From assembly GCA_964434165.1 (NCBI GenBank), contig CAYSUS010000120.1, positions 1 to 19,830 of the forward strand: a stretch of 19,830 nucleotides of DNA. The letters run 5' to 3'. Below the pieces are notes generated by a model. That model was not told where the DNA came from, searched no databases, and worked only from the letters and a program-made list of their open reading frames with translations. This DNA comes from CAYSUS01 sp964434165. GTDB lineage: Bacteria; Planctomycetota; Planctomycetia; Pirellulales; Thermoguttaceae. This document shows, in pieces, positions 6,921 through 14,079 of the stretch. Every line of letters begins with the position of its first letter. The stretch's first letter is position 1. The position numbers and the translations under genes were made by a program.

Positions 6921-6971
6921 GGGAATGATGAAGGATGATTGGCGGCTGGTTCCCACGCGGCGCGTGGGAAC
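6921..6971. repeat. Composite dispersed repeat with 10-bp palindrome
   Basis: Bases 6921-6939 repeat the 601-619 unit. They are followed by GTTCCCACGC (6949-6958) and its exact inverse GCGTGGGAAC (6962-6971), with a 3-base loop. Palindromes of this wording are, from memory, frequent between planctomycete genes. The element lies between divergent genes and is open in the frame of the release-factor-like gene, adding a spurious N-terminus to that frame. Confidence 0.65.
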
Positions 6972-7009
6972 GAGGGGCACCCCGATCCCCAACCCGTTCC
7001 TCCTTCCTC

Positions 7010-7510
7010 ATGCATCCCGCGGCCCTCGATCTCGACACGCTCCTGGCCGACTGCCAGTCGCGGCGGTTGCGCCGGTCGGGGCCGGGCGGACAGCATCGCA
7101 ACAAGGTGGAGACCGCGTGGTGGCTGCGGCACGTGCCGACGGGCGTGGAGGCCGAGGCCGCCGAGCGACGCAGCCAGGCGGACAACCGGCGCCAGGCTCT
7201 GCTGCGACTCCGCATGAACCTCGCGCTGCGCGTCCGGTGCAAGGTGTCCGAGGACTACCGGCCCAGCCCGCTGTGGCAGTCGCGGTGCGGGTCCAGGCGG
7301 ATCGACGTCAGCGCGGCCCACGACGACTTCCCCGCCGTGTTGGCCGAGGCCCTGGACGTGATCCACGCGTGCCAAGCCGATCCGAAGGCCGCGGCGGAAC
7401 GATTGGGCTGCACGCCGTCGCAGCTACTGAAGCTGCTCAAAAGGGACCCCAGGGCATTTGAGCTGCTGGCAACCTGGCGCACGGCGCGGGGGCTCAAGCG
7501 GCTGCGATAG
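7010..7510 (+). CDS. Stand-alone peptide-chain-release-factor-like GGQ protein
   Basis: The protein has 166 residues from the ATG at 7010. The N-terminal half is the RF-1 catalytic domain: R-R-S-G-P-G26-G-Q-H-R-N-K-V-E-T-A. GGQ enters the ribosomal peptidyl-transferase centre and hydrolyses peptidyl-tRNA. The codon-recognition domains of RF1/RF2 are absent, so a rescue role like ArfB is possible. The C-terminal half differs from ArfB's basic tail: it ends with a helix-turn-helix-like stretch (A-A-A-E-R-L-G-C-T-P-S-Q-L-L-K-L-L-K) and a basic end (W-R-T-A-R-G-L-K-R-L-R). The frame extends upstream to 6935, but those 25 codons lie in a dispersed repeat and are unlike the family. No clear ribosome-binding site precedes 7010, so the start is the weak point. 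Confidence 0.85.
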   Translation: MHPAALDLDTLLADCQSRRLRRSGPGGQHRNKVETAWWLRHVPTGVEAEAAERRSQADNRRQALLRLRMNLALRVRCKVSEDYRPSPLWQSRCGSRRIDVSAAHDDFPAVLAEALDVIHACQADPKAAAERLGCTPSQLLKLLKRDPRAFELLATWRTARGLKRLR

Positions 7511-7895
7511 CGGTTTCTTGAGGGGCAAGCTTGGTGCAGCCCACCCCGTTTCGCCATCTTACTGAAATTTCGGGCGATTCGACCGCTGCTGCGAAATCCT
7601 GCCGTGATACGGCGAATAGTTTGGCGCCGCTATCTTCTGGGCGGCTGGTGTGGACGGCGGTCTCTCCCCCCGGGCCTTGCCGTCCGGTCCAACTGCCTTC
7701 GGCGGCCGGGCGCGTGGGGCGGCGGCGAGAAGCGTGACTCGCCGCCCCCCGCCTGGCGATTATTTCATTTCTTGGCACTTTTCGATCGGCGCTTTCGAGT
7801 CGCGAAGCTGCCTTTCGGCTCGTCCCGGAGGATGGCCGCAGCCGCTCTCTCGTTCGCACCCCGTCACCCAGACTCTTACTCGTGGGGAGATCACC
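7511..7895. other. 385-base leader region without a gene
   Basis: No convincing coding sequence. The frame of the downstream gene is open back to 7650, but those codons look non-native (Pro/Arg/Gly-rich) and lie upstream of an evident signal peptide. The region holds a GC-rich hairpin (7721-7746), an AT-richer patch after it (about 7759-7790), and the GGGGAGA ribosome-binding site just before 7896. A GGACGGC/GCCGTCC inverted pair occurs at about 7650-7690. Confidence 0.6.
7721..7746 (+). terminator. GC-rich hairpin, possible terminator or leader structure
   Basis: GGCGGCGAG (7721-7729) pairs exactly with CTCGCCGCC (7738-7746) around an 8-base loop. A T-rich stretch (ATTATTTCATTTCTT) starts only about 12 bases later, so it is not a classical U-tract terminator. 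It may end transcripts of the GGQ gene or structure the leader of the next gene. Confidence 0.35.
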
Positions 7896-10778
7896 ATGCG
7901 ATGCCTGCCCTTGATCGGCGTACTGTGCGCCGCGTCCACCGTCCTTCCCGCCGCGGCCGAGGACGCGCTGCCCTTTCAACACAAGGCCGAGGTCTATCGC
8001 GACAAGGAGGGGGAGGTGATGGTCTTCGCGCTCCGTCTGGAGCAGCCGTTTCTCGCCGAGGAGTTCGAGAAGAGCAATTACCTGCGCCTGAAGTCGGCCG
8101 ATCCTCGGGCGTACCTGATCTATCCCAAGGAGACGAAATTCGAGCAGAAGCACGCCGAGTTCTACGGCCGGCTGCGGGGCGAGGGCAAGGTGCCCCTCTC
8201 GCTCTCGTACGAGATGGTCACCGAGAACCCCGACGGCACGCGGCGCGTGGAGGTCCGCCAGGGGACGGTCGAGGTTCCGGTCCCGTCGGCCGAGACCGGT
8301 TCGAAATCGATCTACACCCAGTGGGCCCGGGAGCAGAACCGGCACTTCGCCCACCTGCTGCTCTACTACCCCGAGGAGACGTTCTATCAGTACTGCCTGC
8401 TGCAGTCGAAGGACCGCTACGGCGTAAGCCCGCCGCCCGTTCCGCGGGCCACGCCCGACGCCACGGCCCTGGAGGCGGACCTGTACTATGCGTTCGTGGG
8501 GCCCAAGTCGCTGCAGAGCTCGCTCCAACGCCACACGCTCGCGGTCGGCACGCGGCCTGGTGATCTGAACGTCCACGTGAGCACGCTCAAGCCGCCGGTG
8601 CTCCGCTCGCACGACTACGAGAAGCTGGTGGAGCAGAAGAAGGAAAAGGGCATTGAGCCGGAAGTCCACGAGGTGGCCAAGCTGGTGCCGGCCGACCAGT
8701 ACTTCGTCCACTTCAACACGCTCAGCGCGCTGAGCGAATTGCTCGACGTCGTGACGCAATGGAGCGACAACCTGTTGCGACTGCATAGCCTTCGGGCGCA
8801 GGACGACCAGCTTCGTCCCAAGCTTGAGGTCCAGCTCTGCTTCCGCAAGGAGCCGCTTACGCAGCTCTTTGCCGACGGCGTGGTAAGCGAGGTAGCCGGG
8901 ACCGGGTCGGACCAGTTCATCACCGAGGGGACCGACGTAACCATGATCCTGCGGGTGGAGAAGCCCGACGAATTCCGCAAGGCGGCCGACGGCTGGGTCG
9001 CGGAGGTTCTGCGCAAGTTCCCGAAGGCCGTGCGCCGCGAGTTCAACTACCGCGAACACAAAGTCGTGGCCCATTATACCACCGACCGCGTGGTCAGTTC
9101 GTTCGTCACGGAGCACGACGGTTGGGTGGTGTATTCCAATTCACACCGGGCGATCCGCCGCGTGATCGACGCGGCCTCGGGCCAGGCCCCCAATCTTCAC
9201 GCGTCCCTGGATTACCGCTACGTGACCACGATCCTGCCGCCCAGCGGGGAGCCCAACTGCGGGTACGTGTTCGTCCCCCAGGCCATGCTCCGCCGGCTGG
9301 TCGGCCCGGAGGCCAAGATCTCCGAGAAGCGGCGCCTGCAGTGCTACAACAACCTGGTGATGCTCAACAACGCCTCGCTGTTCTACCGCCTGGAGTACGG
9401 GCGCTCGCCCGAGAACCTCAGCGACCTGGCCGAGGGGCGGTTCATCGACACGGGCAAGATCGTCTGCCCGCACGGCGGGGCCTACGCCTTCGACGCGGAG
9501 CACGACACCTGCACGTGCTCGCTGCACAACCGGCTGAAATACCTCACGCCGAACTGCGAGCTCTCGGTGCTCAACGTGTCGCAAGCCGAGGCCCAGGAGT
9601 ACGATCGCTACAAGAAGCGGTTCGCCGAGTTCTGGCAGGGGAAGTTCAACCCGTACGCCGTGCGCGCCACGATCGACGGGCGCGTGAAGCTCGAGATGTG
9701 CGTGCTGCCGTTCGCCAACGGCTCGTCGTACGACGCGGTGCGTGGCATGGTGGACAAGAACCCCCAGCCGATCGACGTGGGGGCATTCGCGCCCTCGGCG
9801 GTGGCCTCGGTGGCGATGGTGCCGGGGCGCGAGGGGATCGGCGCGTTCCTGAAGAGCGTGCCCGGAGTGACCGAGGTCCTCAAGGCCAACCCCACGCTCA
9901 CCGACTTGAGCTGGCTGGGCGACCGGGCGGCGATCCACTTCTGCGACGGCGAGACGATCCTGGAGATCGACCCGGCCGCGCTCACGGGCCTGAAGCTGCC
10001 GGCCCTGGGGGACGTACCCCTGTCGATGCAGACGGCCGTGGCCGCGGCCCTCGCCGCCCTGGAGATGCCGATCTACGGGACGATCGACGTGGAGAACCGC
10101 GAGTCGGCCGAGCAGCTCCTCAAGAGGCTCTCCAGCCAGATCTTCCTCCAAGGGGGCGACCTGTTCGGGATCGCCACGCGTCTGGACGCGTACCAACTGC
10201 CCGCGTACAAGAAGCACGACGTCTACGTGTTCAGTTGGCAGCTCTACGCCTTGAAGATCCGCCTCTACTGCTCGCTGGTGGGCGACCAGCTCGTGGCGGC
10301 CACCAAGCCGGAGATCCTTCGCGAGGTGATCGACGCGGCCGCGGCCCAACCGGAGCGCGAGGCCGTCGAGGCCCACGCCCTGGTTCGAATGGACCGACAG
10401 GCCCTGGACCGGCTGTACGACGACGTAGAGCGGTACTGGGACGAGAAGTCGCGCCTGGCCTGCCACCGCAACATCATCTCGATCTACATGCTCAAGAAGC
10501 TCTACGACGTGCCGGTGGACGAGGTGGGGCGGCTCTCGGACGCCAAGTACGGGGTGCTCTACTACTGCCCCGAGCACGGCGAGTACCGCTACGACGCGGA
10601 GCGGGACCAGGTGTTTTGCACCGTGCACGGAAACCGCCAGAGAGCCCGGCAGACGCCGCCCGAGGAGGGCAAGTCCTCCTTCGCCCGATTCGTCCAGGAC
10701 GTGGAGGAGATGCTGGCCTACGTGCGGTTCCGCGACGACGCGGCGATCGTCACCGTGGAGGTGCAGCGGGGGAAATAG
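7896..10778 (+). CDS. Large exported protein of unknown function with two Cys/His modules
   Basis: The protein has 960 residues. A signal peptide is clear (M-R-C-L-P-L-I-G-V-L-C-A-A-S-T-V-L-P-A-A) with likely cleavage after A-A-A. GGGGAGA precedes the ATG. I do not recognise a named family with confidence; the stretch K-L-V-P-A-D-Q-Y-F-V-H-F-N-T-L is reminiscent of DUF3352. Two parallel halves can be seen. Module 1: C483, then C524-P-H-G-G-A-Y-A-F-D-A-E, C541-S-L-H544-N-R. Module 2: C856, then C891-P-E-H-G-E-Y-R-Y-D-A-E, C908-T-V-H911-G-N-R. The CP to C distance is 17 in both and C to H is 3. Each is preceded by a similar segment (R-V-I-D-A-A-S-G-Q and E-V-I-D-A-A-A-A-Q). The Cys pattern recalls the C-terminal part of some type II secretion pseudopilins. 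The TAG stop lies in a repeat. Confidence 0.9.
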   Translation: MRCLPLIGVLCAASTVLPAAAEDALPFQHKAEVYRDKEGEVMVFALRLEQPFLAEEFEKSNYLRLKSADPRAYLIYPKETKFEQKHAEFYGRLRGEGKVPLSLSYEMVTENPDGTRRVEVRQGTVEVPVPSAETGSKSIYTQWAREQNRHFAHLLLYYPEETFYQYCLLQSKDRYGVSPPPVPRATPDATALEADLYYAFVGPKSLQSSLQRHTLAVGTRPGDLNVHVSTLKPPVLRSHDYEKLVEQKKEKGIEPEVHEVAKLVPADQYFVHFNTLSALSELLDVVTQWSDNLLRLHSLRAQDDQLRPKLEVQLCFRKEPLTQLFADGVVSEVAGTGSDQFITEGTDVTMILRVEKPDEFRKAADGWVAEVLRKFPKAVRREFNYREHKVVAHYTTDRVVSSFVTEHDGWVVYSNSHRAIRRVIDAASGQAPNLHASLDYRYVTTILPPSGEPNCGYVFVPQAMLRRLVGPEAKISEKRRLQCYNNLVMLNNASLFYRLEYGRSPENLSDLAEGRFIDTGKIVCPHGGAYAFDAEHDTCTCSLHNRLKYLTPNCELSVLNVSQAEAQEYDRYKKRFAEFWQGKFNPYAVRATIDGRVKLEMCVLPFANGSSYDAVRGMVDKNPQPIDVGAFAPSAVASVAMVPGREGIGAFLKSVPGVTEVLKANPTLTDLSWLGDRAAIHFCDGETILEIDPAALTGLKLPALGDVPLSMQTAVAAALAALEMPIYGTIDVENRESAEQLLKRLSSQIFLQGGDLFGIATRLDAYQLPAYKKHDVYVFSWQLYALKIRLYCSLVGDQLVAATKPEILREVIDAAAAQPEREAVEAHALVRMDRQALDRLYDDVERYWDEKSRLACHRNIISIYMLKKLYDVPVDEVGRLSDAKYGVLYYCPEHGEYRYDAERDQVFCTVHGNRQRARQTPPEEGKSSFARFVQDVEEMLAYVRFRDDAAIVTVEVQRGK

Positions 10779-10813
10779 CAGGCACACGCGTAGCAGGCAC
10801 ACTCCGTGTGGCC
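10776..10813 (+). repeat. REP-like repeat: partial plus full unit
   Basis: TAGCAGGCACAC occurs at 10776-10787 and again at 10791-10802. The second copy continues into TCCGTGTGGCC, giving an imperfect palindrome (CACAC/GTGTG). The first TAG is the stop codon of the 960-residue protein. An inverted relative lies at 10901-10923. Confidence 0.65.
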
Positions 10814-10900
10814 CGTCCGCTTCCTTTCCAGCACGTTGCCGCAGCCCAGCCAGTCGGATTCGGGGAGAAAACCAGAAGCCTCGATCGCGCGCCGTCTCTT

Positions 10901-10923
10901 GGCACGCGGAGCGTGCCTGCTAC
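10901..10923 (-). repeat. REP-like palindrome, inverted copy
   Basis: GGCACGC (10901-10907) and GCGTGCC (10911-10917) form a perfect 7-bp stem with a 3-base loop, followed by TGCTAC. Read on the minus strand it begins GTAGCAGGCACGCTCC, matching the unit at 10790-10813 with about three differences. The two units are thus in inverted orientation about 87 bases apart, like a REPIN. Confidence 0.65.
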
Positions 10924-10942
10924 GGAACGATCCCACCCGCGC

Positions 10943-10971
10943 TTGAATCCCCCGGCTCGCGGGAGTATCGT
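10943..10971 (+). promoter_or_regulatory. Candidate sigma70-type promoter for the FAD oxidoreductase
   Basis: TTGAAT (10943-10948) and TATCGT (10966-10971) are separated by exactly 17 bases; each matches 4 of 6 consensus bases. Transcription would begin about 50 bases before the start codon at 11031. Confidence 0.4.
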
Positions 10972-11030
10972 AGATCGCGACAGGAGTCGCGCCGTCCGGA
11001 TTCCGCTACTGGCCAGAAGGGCCCCCTACG

Positions 11031-12878
11031 ATGAGTCGCCTATCTCTCGTGCTTGCCATCCTCGCCGCGGCACTCGTGCACCCCGCCGTTCCAGCACGGG
11101 CGGCTCGCAAGGCGGAGCGGTTCGACCTGGTGATCGTCGGCGGCACGCCGGGCGGGATCGCCGCGGCCCTAAGCGCAGCCCGGTGCGGACGCACCGCGGT
11201 GATCCTGGAGCGGACCGCCCACGTCGGCGGCCTGCCGGCCAACGGCCTGGGGGCCACCGACATCCACACCCGCGGCGCCACCGGAGGGCTGTTCCTCCAG
11301 TTCGTGGGCCGCGTACGGAAACACTACGAGGAGAAGTACGGGCCCGAGTCGCAGCAGGTGCGGGACTCGAGCGACGGCTACCGCTTCGAGCCCCACGTGG
11401 CCGAGGCGGTTTTCGCGCAGATGCTGGCCGAGCAGAAGGACCGTGTCACCGTGCGCAAGCGGCGCCAGCTCGACGCGCTGCCCGACCGCGTGGTCCTGCA
11501 CGACGGGGCCGTCGTCGAAATCGCCGTGCTCGATCGCGACTCGGGCGCCGTCGAGCGCTACGCGGGCAAGGTGTTCATCGACGCCACGTACGAGGGCGAC
11601 CTTGCCGCTGCGGCCGGCGCGCCGTACTGGCTGGGGAGGGAGGGGCAGGGTGAGCTGAACGAGCCCATGGCCGGAAGGCTGTACAAGCCGTGGGGCGGCG
11701 AGGTGGCCGAGGGCTCGAGCGGCCTGGGCGACAACGCGGTGCAGGCGTACAACTACCGGCTCTGCCTGACACGGGACAAGGACAACATGGTCCCCGTACC
11801 CAAGCCCGAGAGCTACCGCCGCGAGGAATACGCGTCGCTGATCGACGACATCGCGCACGATCGCTGGCCGGGCGGGCCGGTCCGTCGCGAGATGGCCTTC
11901 GACGGCATCGGCCGGGTGGTGAACATGGTGCTTTTGCCCAACGGCAAGACCGACGCCAACAACCAGCACGCGGCCTTCCTCTCCACGGACCTGCCGGAGG
12001 AGAACTGGCCGTGGCCCACCTCGGGCTGGGACTGGCGCGATCGCTACGCCCGGCGTCTGCGGGACTACACGCTGGGGCTTCTGTGGTTCGTGCAGAACGA
12101 TCCGGAGCTGCCCGAGGGATTTCGCGATCGCTGCCGCCAGTGGGGCCTGGCCGCGGACGAGTATGGGGACAACGGCCACTTCCCGCGCCAGGTTTACGTG
12201 CGCGAGGGACGCCGGATCGCGGGCCGGCACCGGTTCACCGCGCACGACGCCCTGCCGGTCGAGAAGGGCGCGCGCCCCCCGGTCTATCGCGACAGCATCA
12301 CGGCCAGCCACTACGCACTGGACTCGCACGCCGTGCGCAAGCGCGAGCCGGGCAGAGCGCACCTGGACGGGTTCTTCAGCTATCCGACCAGGCCCTACAC
12401 GGTGCCCTTCGGCGTGATCGTGCCGCAAAAGGTCGAGGGGCTGCTCGCGCCGGTGCCGGTCTCGGGCACGCACATCGGCTTCAGCACCCTGCGCATGGAG
12501 CCGTGCTGGATGGCGATGGGCCAGGCGGCCGGCGTCGCCGCGGCGATCGCCGTCGAGGAAAACGTTTTGCCCAGCCGGGTGCCGATCGAGAAGCTTCAGC
12601 GGAAGCTCCTGGAGCAGAAGGCCGTGCTGGTCTACTTCCAGGACGCGCGTCCCGGCGACGACGGCTTCGAGGCCCTCCAGTTCTTCGCGCTGCGGGGGTT
12701 GTATCGACCCACCGAGTGGCAGGCGAAGCTCGGTGAGGCCGTGCCCGAGAAGGTTGCCGAGGACTGGATCGCGCGCGCGGGCAGGGGCCGGCCCAAGGGG
12801 TACCGGCCCGGCAAGACCACGCGCGGGCAATTGCTCCAGATGCTGTACCGAATGGGTTCCGGGCTTCCGAAGTCTTGA
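11031..12878 (+). CDS. Exported FAD-dependent oxidoreductase
   Basis: The protein has 615 residues with an N-terminal signal peptide (L-S-L-V-L-A-I-L-A-A-A-L-V-H-P-A, cleavage near A-R-A). The dinucleotide-binding fold follows: F-D-L-V-I-V-G-G-T-P-G-G-I-A-A-A-L-S-A-A-R, an acidic residue at the end of strand 2 (V-I-L-E), then H-V-G-G-L-P-A-N-G-L-G. The C-terminal part has the second FAD contact region (S-T-L-R-M-E-P-C-W-M-A-M-G-Q-A-A-G-V-A-A-A). This is the FAD_oxidored (PF12831-type) class, common as secreted enzymes in planctomycetes; the substrate is usually unknown. AGAAGG lies about 11 bases before the ATG. The TGA stop sits exactly in the loop of a palindromic repeat (12866-12888), so the final residues are repeat-encoded. 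Confidence 0.93.
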   Translation: MSRLSLVLAILAAALVHPAVPARAARKAERFDLVIVGGTPGGIAAALSAARCGRTAVILERTAHVGGLPANGLGATDIHTRGATGGLFLQFVGRVRKHYEEKYGPESQQVRDSSDGYRFEPHVAEAVFAQMLAEQKDRVTVRKRRQLDALPDRVVLHDGAVVEIAVLDRDSGAVERYAGKVFIDATYEGDLAAAAGAPYWLGREGQGELNEPMAGRLYKPWGGEVAEGSSGLGDNAVQAYNYRLCLTRDKDNMVPVPKPESYRREEYASLIDDIAHDRWPGGPVRREMAFDGIGRVVNMVLLPNGKTDANNQHAAFLSTDLPEENWPWPTSGWDWRDRYARRLRDYTLGLLWFVQNDPELPEGFRDRCRQWGLAADEYGDNGHFPRQVYVREGRRIAGRHRFTAHDALPVEKGARPPVYRDSITASHYALDSHAVRKREPGRAHLDGFFSYPTRPYTVPFGVIVPQKVEGLLAPVPVSGTHIGFSTLRMEPCWMAMGQAAGVAAAIAVEENVLPSRVPIEKLQRKLLEQKAVLVYFQDARPGDDGFEALQFFALRGLYRPTEWQAKLGEAVPEKVAEDWIARAGRGRPKGYRPGKTTRGQLLQMLYRMGSGLPKS

Positions 12879-12888
12879 AGACTTCGGA
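12866..12888. repeat. 10-bp palindrome whose loop is a stop codon
   Basis: TCCGAAGTCT (12866-12875) and AGACTTCGGA (12879-12888) are exact inverses; the 3-base loop is the TGA stop of the FAD oxidoreductase. A related palindrome is at 15779-15811. Both are followed by a further GTCTTC. Confidence 0.75.
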
Positions 12889-12909
12889 GGTCTTCGCGGG
12901 GACGCACGG

Positions 12910-12915
12910 TATAAT
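12910..12915 (+). promoter_or_regulatory. Consensus -10 box (TATAAT) before the DUF1573 gene
   Basis: A perfect TATAAT lies 48 bases before the chosen ATG at 12964 and only 6 bases before an upstream ATG at 12922. No good -35 is seen at 16-18 bases. Transcription would begin near 12921-12923, which favours 12964 as start over a leaderless 12922. Confidence 0.45.
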
Positions 12916-12963
12916 TGAGAGATGCCGGCTCGGTGGGGAGCGTTCGTCTGTGGGGGCCTTGGA

Positions 12964-13956
12964 ATGCGACAGGTGCTGCTGCTCGCGTTTGCGCTGTTGA
13001 GCCCGTGCGCCACGAGCCTGCGCGCCGACGATTGGGCCGAGAGGCTTTTCGAGGAGCGCCGCCACGACTTCGGGCGCGTGCCGTTCGGGGCCCGGGCGGA
13101 GCACGCATTCACGGTGACCAACGTCCATCCGTTCGAGGTCGAGATCTCCCGAACCCGCGTGAGCTGCGAGTGCACCGATCCAGTAGTGGGCAAGTCGCTG
13201 CTGCGCCCGGGTGAGCGAACCACGGTCAAGGCCAGCCTGGCCACGACGAAATACCACGGCCGCAAGGGCGCGACGATCACGGTGACGTTCAGCAAGCCGT
13301 CATTCGCCGAGGTGCAATTGCACGTAACCAGCTTTATCGACAAGCAGGTGGAGGTCGAGCCGGCGTCGATCGAGCTGGGGACGGTCGAGGAGGGGGCCGG
13401 GGCCGAGCGACAGATCGTCGTGCGCGCCCTAGGCAAGCCCGACTGGCGGATCGTCGAGGTCCGCTGCGACGAGCCGCACCTGTCGGGCAAGGCAGTCCAG
13501 ACCGCGCGCAACGAGGAGCAGGTTTCGTACGCGGTCACGGTGCGTCTGGAGGCCTCGGCGCCGGGCGGGCGGCTGGAGCGTGCCCTGGTGCTGGTGACCA
13601 ACGACGAGGAGACGCCCGAGATACCCGTGTTGGTCCACGGTCGGGTTCTCTCGGAGCTGGAGGTCAGCCCGGCCGTGCTGTTCATGGGCGTGGCGGCCCC
13701 GGCCGCACGCCTGAGCAAAGTGATCGTGGTGCGGGGCAGGCGGCCGTTCCGCCTCCTTTCGGTCGATTCGGACCTGGACGGGCTGAGCTTGCCGGGCACC
13801 AGTGCGGGGACCGCCAAGGCCCTGTACGTGATTCCCGTGAGTTACCAGGCCGGCAGACGTCCCGGCAAGGTCAGCGGCACGATCCGCGTGAAGACCGACC
13901 TGGGCAAGGCCCCCTCGGAAATCCCGGTCCAGGCGGTGGTGCGCGAGACGCCGTAA
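12964..13956 (+). CDS. Exported DUF1573 protein
   Basis: With the ATG at 12964 the protein has 330 residues and a clean signal peptide (M-R-Q-V-L-L-L-A-F-A-L-L-S-P-C-A, cleavage near L-R-A). The first mature domain matches DUF1573: H-D-F-G-R-V-P-F-G, T-V-T-N, then S-C-E-C-T-D-P and L-R-P-G-E-R-T-T-V-K, an Ig-like fold related to ASH/Hydin domains. Two further beta-rich segments follow (V-E-P-A-S-I-E-L-G-T-V, then V-S-P-A-V-L-F-M-G-V), probably more Ig-like domains. Family members are periplasmic or surface proteins of unknown function. The frame is open to an ATG at 12922 (14 extra codons), but that would start at the transcription start inferred from the TATAAT at 12910. A G-rich ribosome-binding site precedes 12964. 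Confidence 0.9.
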   Translation: MRQVLLLAFALLSPCATSLRADDWAERLFEERRHDFGRVPFGARAEHAFTVTNVHPFEVEISRTRVSCECTDPVVGKSLLRPGERTTVKASLATTKYHGRKGATITVTFSKPSFAEVQLHVTSFIDKQVEVEPASIELGTVEEGAGAERQIVVRALGKPDWRIVEVRCDEPHLSGKAVQTARNEEQVSYAVTVRLEASAPGGRLERALVLVTNDEETPEIPVLVHGRVLSELEVSPAVLFMGVAAPAARLSKVIVVRGRRPFRLLSVDSDLDGLSLPGTSAGTAKALYVIPVSYQAGRRPGKVSGTIRVKTDLGKAPSEIPVQAVVRETP

Positions 13957-13988
13957 GTCGGCCGGTCGCCGGGCCAGGGGCCAGCGTC

Positions 13989-13994
13989 TATAAT
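13989..13994 (+). promoter_or_regulatory. Consensus -10 box (TATAAT) before the ABC-2 permease
   Basis: TATAAT lies 86 bases before the ATG at 14080, downstream of the DUF1573 stop. No recognisable -35 is present. Its existence suggests the permease has its own transcript. Confidence 0.4.
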
Positions 13995-14079
13995 GGGTCG
14001 GTGAGGCCCCTTGGGCGGTCCGGGAGGAGACGCGACCGCGGCCTCGCGCGTTGCTTTGAACCGCCCCGCAAGATCCCCC

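Noticed and set aside
7773..7792. TGGCAC in the leader of the 960-residue gene, resembling a sigma54 -24 element
   Set aside because: The required GC at the correct distance after the GG is absent, so it does not form a -24/-12 promoter.
9122..11653. 843-codon plus-strand frame spanning the end of the 960-residue gene and the start of the oxidoreductase
   Set aside because: It crosses an intergenic repeat region and has Arg/Gly-rich shadow composition; two well-supported genes occupy the other frames.
11169..13817. 882-codon minus-strand frame antisense to the oxidoreductase and DUF1573 genes
   Set aside because: No motif, no ribosome-binding site, and it covers two clear genes plus their intergenic space.
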